Part shown: piece after piece, positions 60,680 to 64,000 of the stretch
How positions within the stretch are numbered: the stretch's first letter is position 1
Layout: every line of letters begins with the position of its first letter
Source: Ancylobacter sp. WKF20
Lineage (GTDB): Bacteria; Pseudomonadota; Alphaproteobacteria; Rhizobiales; Xanthobacteraceae
Assembly: GCF_029760895.1 (NCBI RefSeq)
Contig: NZ_CP121679.1
Coordinates: 3,702,001-3,766,000 of the forward strand
DNA: 64,000 nucleotides
Direction of reading: 5' to 3'
The notes under the pieces: generated by a model
The model's database searches: none
The model's input: only the letters and a program-made list of their open reading frames with translations
What the model was told of the DNA's origin: nothing
Translations under genes and position numbers: made by a program

Positions 60680-62149
60680 TCACGGTGTGGGCGCCTCATC
60701 CGCCGGGCCTTCCTCATCCGGCTCGGCGCCCTCGCGTCCCGGCGCCTCGGCCGGGCGGGCGGCAGGAGTTGGTGTTTCCCCAGTTTGTGCCCCAGTTGGC
60801 GTTTCCCCCGTCGGCGTGGCCTGCGGCGCGGCGATGCCGGGCGCCTTGGGCGGCGGGCCGGCGACGGCCCATTGGCAGAGCACCGCCCCGCTGCGCCGCT
60901 CGGCGCGGTCGAGATGCAGATGCTGCTCGTGATAGTCATCCGAGCCCGGCCCGAGAATGGTGGTGAAGTCGGCGCAGGCCCCCATTTTCAGCCGCTCGCG
61001 AAAGGCCAGCGGCATGGCTTCCTCCTTGCCGCCTTCCGGGGTGCCGATGACCACGCGCCGGCCGTCTTCCAGCATCAGGCCCCGCACGTCGATGGCGTTA
61101 CCGCGCCCGTGCTCGCTGATCTTGGCGCCGGCCACGCGGTTGCGCGGGCGGCATTGCTGGGACGCGGCGACCATGAGGCCGGAGAGCTTCGAGCCCAGCG
61201 TGGCGGCGGCGGGGTCAACCTCGTCGCGCAGCCAGTGAGCGACCGACGCCGCCATCTCGCAGCGGAGCACGGCGGCGGGCTGGAGCGGAATGCTCCGGCC
61301 ATCCTTCAATCGCACCGAGGTGAGGCTGACGCCGCGATCCACCGCGCAGGCCGGATCCGTCGCGGTGACGGTGATCGGGGTGAACGCGCCGAGATCCTGC
61401 GCGGAGAGTTCCGGGCAGATGGTGGGGATGCTCGCGCCCGCGGAGGGTTTCTCGGCGGGTGCGGCCTCGGCGGGCGGCAAGGCGGCGACGCGGTCCGATT
61501 CGGGCTCGGCCGGCCGGGGCGTCGGGCGTGGGACATCGGCCGCTCCCGTCGCGGCGCGGCGCGTGGCTTCGGGTATCGCGGGAGGCTTAGCCGAAGGCGT
61601 GGCTAGAGCCGGAGCCTTGGGCGCAGCCGGCGGGGCCGCTTCGAACGGCGGCGCTACCGGCGCGGCGGCCTCGGTGCTGGTCTGGGCCTCTTGCCGGTCG
61701 GATGGCGTCGGCTTCACCGCCTCGCGCGCCACGCCAGGAGCGGGAAGCGCCGCGACCCTGACCGCGTCGGGCGCGGGTGGCGGTGTCGGCGCGGTGGCCG
61801 TGGGTGACGGCTCGGCGGGCGGCGGCGGGGCTTCCGCTGGCGCAGGGGGCGCTGTGGGCAAAGCGGCGCTGGCGGCCGGGCCCCCTTCTGCCGGGCGCGG
61901 CAGGGGGAGCGGCGCGGTGGCCGGAAGCCGGCGGCGCGTGGTGCGGGCGGGCTTGCCGTCACTGAACCACGCGCCGACCTGCCGGTTGAGCGCGCGGCCT
62001 GCCTCGTCGAAGCCGCTGCCGATCTCTTTCAGCGGATCGGCAGCGGCCGGCGTCGCCAGCATCAGCGTGACGGCGGCAAGGGCGGGGAGACGGCGGGCGC
62101 CGGGCGAGGTCAGGCACGCGCGGCGCGATGGGAGCCTCGGAAAATCCAT
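60680..62149 (-). CDS. Extensin-like family protein (secreted, proline-rich linker)
   Basis: A 489-residue exported protein. A signal peptide (LPALAAVTLMLATPAAA near residue 22) precedes a long Pro/Ala-rich linker (about residues 60-260, some 40 per cent Pro plus Ala). The C-terminal domain (260-440) carries CPELSAQDLGAFTPI, then ISEHGRGNAIDVRG with the zinc-ligand-like His and Asp, and HEQHLHLDRAERR, the pattern of extensin-like and LAS/D-Ala-D-Ala-peptidase-like enzymes. It probably acts on peptidoglycan in the periplasm. The tail is again Pro-rich. The start ATG at 62149 is nearly head-to-head with the HAD gene, 46 bases away. Confidence 0.87.
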   Translation of the reverse strand: MDFPRLPSRRACLTSPGARRLPALAAVTLMLATPAAADPLKEIGSGFDEAGRALNRQVGAWFSDGKPARTTRRRLPATAPLPLPRPAEGGPAASAALPTAPPAPAEAPPPPAEPSPTATAPTPPPAPDAVRVAALPAPGVAREAVKPTPSDRQEAQTSTEAAAPVAPPFEAAPPAAPKAPALATPSAKPPAIPEATRRAATGAADVPRPTPRPAEPESDRVAALPPAEAAPAEKPSAGASIPTICPELSAQDLGAFTPITVTATDPACAVDRGVSLTSVRLKDGRSIPLQPAAVLRCEMAASVAHWLRDEVDPAAATLGSKLSGLMVAASQQCRPRNRVAGAKISEHGRGNAIDVRGLMLEDGRRVVIGTPEGGKEEAMPLAFRERLKMGACADFTTILGPGSDDYHEQHLHLDRAERRSGAVLCQWAVAGPPPKAPGIAAPQATPTGETPTGAQTGETPTPAARPAEAPGREGAEPDEEGPADEAPTP

Positions 62150-62195
62150 GCTATCAGGCCCTTCTCTGTTCTGTTCGGCCGGGCATCGACTTACC

Positions 62196-62903
62196 GTGAA
62201 CGCTCCACGCGCCATTCTGTTCGACAAGGACGGTACTCTGGTCGATTTCGACCGTACCTGGGGCCCGGCCGCCGGTGCCGTGATGGCAGCGCTGGCGGGC
62301 GAGGACGATGCCGGGCTCGCCGCGCTCCACGAGGTCAGCCACTACATTCCCGCCGAGCGGCGCTTCCTGCAGACCTCGCCGCTGATCGCCGGCTCCTCGC
62401 GCCAATACGGCCCCACCTGGGCCAAGGCGCTGGGGCGCGAGGCTGACCTTGCCTTCTTCCGCGAGGTGGACCGGCTGTTCGTGCAGGAAGGCCGGCGCTA
62501 CCTCACCCCGCTCGGACGTCCGGCGCAGACGCTGGCGCGGTTCCGCGAGCTTGGCCTGCCGCTCGGCATCGCCACCAATGACGGCGAGGCCAATGCCCGT
62601 ATCCAGGCGGAGATCCTCGGGCTGACGGCGCTGCTCAGCGCGGTCTATGGCCATGATTCCGGCTTCGGCTCGAAGCCGGCGCCGGGCATGGTCGAGGCCT
62701 TCGCCACGCTGATGGGGCTGAAGCCCAGCGAGATCGCTCTGGTCGGCGATACCAAGCACGACCTCGACACGGCGAAGGCGGCGGGGGCGCAGGCCATCCT
62801 CGTGCGCTGCGGCTCGCAGCCGGTGGACGGCTTTGCCGATGAGGCCGATCTCATCGTCGATTCGGTCGAGCACCTCGCCGAATTGATGCTGGAATGCGTG
62901 TGA
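62196..62903 (+). CDS. HAD family phosphatase (phosphoglycolate phosphatase-like)
   Basis: A 235-residue phosphatase of the haloacid dehalogenase superfamily. Motif I is ILFDKDGTLVDFD near residue 8, motif II is GIATND near residue 128, motif III the Lys in FGSKPAPGMVEAFA near residue 160, and motif IV is VGDTKHDLDTAKAAGA near residue 187. The cap domain has LHEVSHYIPAERRFLQ. Substrate specificity within this group is broad; phosphoglycolate is one option. The preferred start is GTG at 62196 (VNAPRAILF); an ATG at 62148 would add 16 residues and overlap the divergent gene. It is followed by the DUF1499 gene. Confidence 0.85.
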   Translation: MNAPRAILFDKDGTLVDFDRTWGPAAGAVMAALAGEDDAGLAALHEVSHYIPAERRFLQTSPLIAGSSRQYGPTWAKALGREADLAFFREVDRLFVQEGRRYLTPLGRPAQTLARFRELGLPLGIATNDGEANARIQAEILGLTALLSAVYGHDSGFGSKPAPGMVEAFATLMGLKPSEIALVGDTKHDLDTAKAAGAQAILVRCGSQPVDGFADEADLIVDSVEHLAELMLECV

Positions 62904-62913
62904 GGGCGCCGCG

Positions 62914-63699
62914 ATGATCCGCCGCCGGCTTTATGTCGAGGAGCGTGTCTCCAAGCTCGCCGTGTGGAGCCTGCGCGCGGCGGTCTTCGCCCTGCCGGTG
63001 ACGGCGATCGCCCTCGGCCTCTACGCCACCGAGACGCTGGATTTCCGCAGCGCGGTCTATGCGGTGTTGGCCGGTGTCGGCCTGTCCGCCCTGGCGCTCT
63101 TGCTGGCACTCGCCGGCTTCGTGGTGATCTGGAACGAGGGGCTGCGCGGCCTTGGACGGGTGATTGGCGCGGCGGCGCTGGCGCTCCTCCTCATTGCCCC
63201 GACCGCGACGGTGGCGGCGCTCAGCGTCGGCCTGCCGGCGCTGCACGATATCACCACCGACATGGACGACCCGCCGACCTTCCAGACGCTCGGCCAGTTG
63301 CGCTCGCGGGCGGCCAATAATCTCGCCTATGCGGGGGCGAGCGCCAGCGCCGAGCAGCGCGACGCCTATCCCGGCATCAAGCCGATGATCGTCGATGTGC
63401 CGCCGGATGACGTCTACAAGTCGCTGATGGGTCTGGTGACCCGCCACAAATGGCTGGTGGTCGATGCGGTGCCGCCGCGCGGCGGCCAGCGCGAGGGACG
63501 CATCGAGGCGGTGGCGCGCAGCCTGCCCTTCGGCCTGCGCGACGATGTCGTCATCCGCCTGCGCCGCACCGCCGAGGGCACGCGCATCGACATGCGCTCG
63601 GTCTCGCGCAATTCGGATCGCGATTTCGGCGCCAATGCAAGGCGCATCGACCAGCTTCTGGCGGAACTCGCTGACGCGCAGGGCCGCGCGCGCCGCTGA
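62914..63699 (+). CDS. DUF1499 domain-containing membrane protein
   Basis: A 261-residue inner-membrane protein. Three hydrophobic helices near residues 17-38, 48-74 and 83-105 are followed by a cytoplasmic or periplasmic domain with DDPPTFQTLGQLRSRAANNLAYAG and VDVPPDDVYKSLMGLVTRHKWLVVDAVPP (in part), and RIDMRSVSRNSDRDFGANARRIDQLL at the end, the DUF1499 pattern. Function unknown; relatives are found across alphaproteobacteria. Starts ten bases after the HAD gene, so the two probably share a transcript. Confidence 0.85.
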   Translation: MIRRRLYVEERVSKLAVWSLRAAVFALPVTAIALGLYATETLDFRSAVYAVLAGVGLSALALLLALAGFVVIWNEGLRGLGRVIGAAALALLLIAPTATVAALSVGLPALHDITTDMDDPPTFQTLGQLRSRAANNLAYAGASASAEQRDAYPGIKPMIVDVPPDDVYKSLMGLVTRHKWLVVDAVPPRGGQREGRIEAVARSLPFGLRDDVVIRLRRTAEGTRIDMRSVSRNSDRDFGANARRIDQLLAELADAQGRARR

Positions 63700-63732
63700 C
63701 GCGCGGATCCGCGCCTTCAGCCGCGACCGCCC

Positions 63733-64000
63733 TCAGCCGAGCCGGAACGTGCCGTCAAAGGCCGCCGGCCCCTCGGTCAGCACCTCGCCGCGCCCGACCA
63801 GATCTTCCAGATGCGCCAGCGTCGAGAGCCCAGCCGCGTTGAACAGGCGCGGGTTCAGGCCGATATAGATCGCCCGCACGATCTCCGGGATGCTCATCGG
63901 CCCGCGCGCCAGCGCCCGCAGGATGGCGGTCTCGCGCGCCTCGCGGTGGCGGATATAGCGCTCGACGAAGGCGTGCCCCTCCCGCACCGGCCCGCCATGG
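63733..64000 (-). CDS. MBL-fold metallo-hydrolase, C-terminal part (cut by window edge)
   Basis: Only the last roughly 89 residues are present; the frame continues past the right end. The segment begins within HGGPVREGHAFVERYIRHREARE, where HGGP is the last metal-site region of many metallo-beta-lactamase-fold hydrolases, and goes on with SIPEIVRAIYIGLNPRLFNAAGLSTLAHLEDLVGRGEV (in part), the winged-helix tail of the LACTB2-like branch. That branch includes RNA-processing and thioester hydrolases; the substrate is not determined from this piece. Convergent with the DUF1499 gene, with 33 bases between. Confidence 0.83.
   Translation of the reverse strand, partial: HGGPVREGHAFVERYIRHREARETAILRALARGPMSIPEIVRAIYIGLNPRLFNAAGLSTLAHLEDLVGRGEVLTEGPAAFDGTFRLG

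Overview
The window is GC-rich chromosomal DNA from an alphaproteobacterium, most likely of the order Hyphomicrobiales (Rhizobiales) and perhaps Xanthobacteraceae-like. This rests on the gene set: mmcB, DUF2093, DUF4170, DUF6101, DUF3008 and DUF2076 proteins, a pyruvate phosphate dikinase, split glyQ/glyS, and candidate EcfG-type promoters (GGAAC-N16-NGTT). Genes are tightly packed, often with 4-base stop/start overlaps. I see no rRNA, tRNA, CRISPR array, insertion sequence or prophage. The species call is inference.

Layout. 0-7.1 kb: 5' end of argB, a MATE exporter, a split chromate-transporter pair, mmcB with a possible SOS box, mutS, and a Phd/RelE-type toxin-antitoxin pair. 7.1-13.3 kb: a cysteine-hydrolase-like protein, a MerR regulator with a carboxymuconolactone-decarboxylase-like protein, ppdK, doxX, a 54-residue DUF3096 protein, and a 0.74-kb tandemly duplicated intergenic repeat. 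13.3-19.2 kb: glyS and glyQ, separated by an MFS transporter and an FAD oxidase. 19.5-25.7 kb: xseA, a DUF2093 protein, and the lipid A/Kdo cluster lpxK-waaA-acyltransferase-DUF4170-cysQ-like. 25.9-34.4 kb: small secreted and hypothetical proteins, a YoaK-like membrane protein, an AIM24 protein, a second split chrA pair, a possible CYTH-like protein, transaldolase, a TauE/SafE exporter and an MFS transporter. 34.4-41.5 kb: an M20 amidohydrolase, then a stress-flavoured stretch holding a phospholipase D-VTT fusion, an EEP phosphatase, a proline-rich protein, YciE-like ferritin, a DUF3008 protein, an SDR and an iron-permease-like protein. Three of its transcription units carry EcfG-like promoters. 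41.5-45.7 kb: an apparently circularly permuted ROK kinase, then an ECF sigma/anti-sigma pair followed by a BI-1 protein and a DUF2076 protein. 45.9-55.8 kb: a P-type cation ATPase, an NlpC/P60 protein with MarR, an M17 aminopeptidase, a histidine phosphatase, fabI, a DnaJ-like chaperone, a lipoprotein and pdxH. 55.8-64 kb: an SDR, corA, an L,D-transpeptidase, a class III aminotransferase, an extensin-like protein, an HAD phosphatase, a DUF1499 protein and the end of an MBL-fold hydrolase.

Most of the window is ordinary core genome. The points that deserve a second look are the domain order of the ROK protein at 41.5-42.7 kb, the group of EcfG-like promoters at 35.7-41.0 kb, the textbook MerR promoter at 8.64 kb, the low-GC insert inside glyS, and the tandem/dispersed palindromic repeat family.
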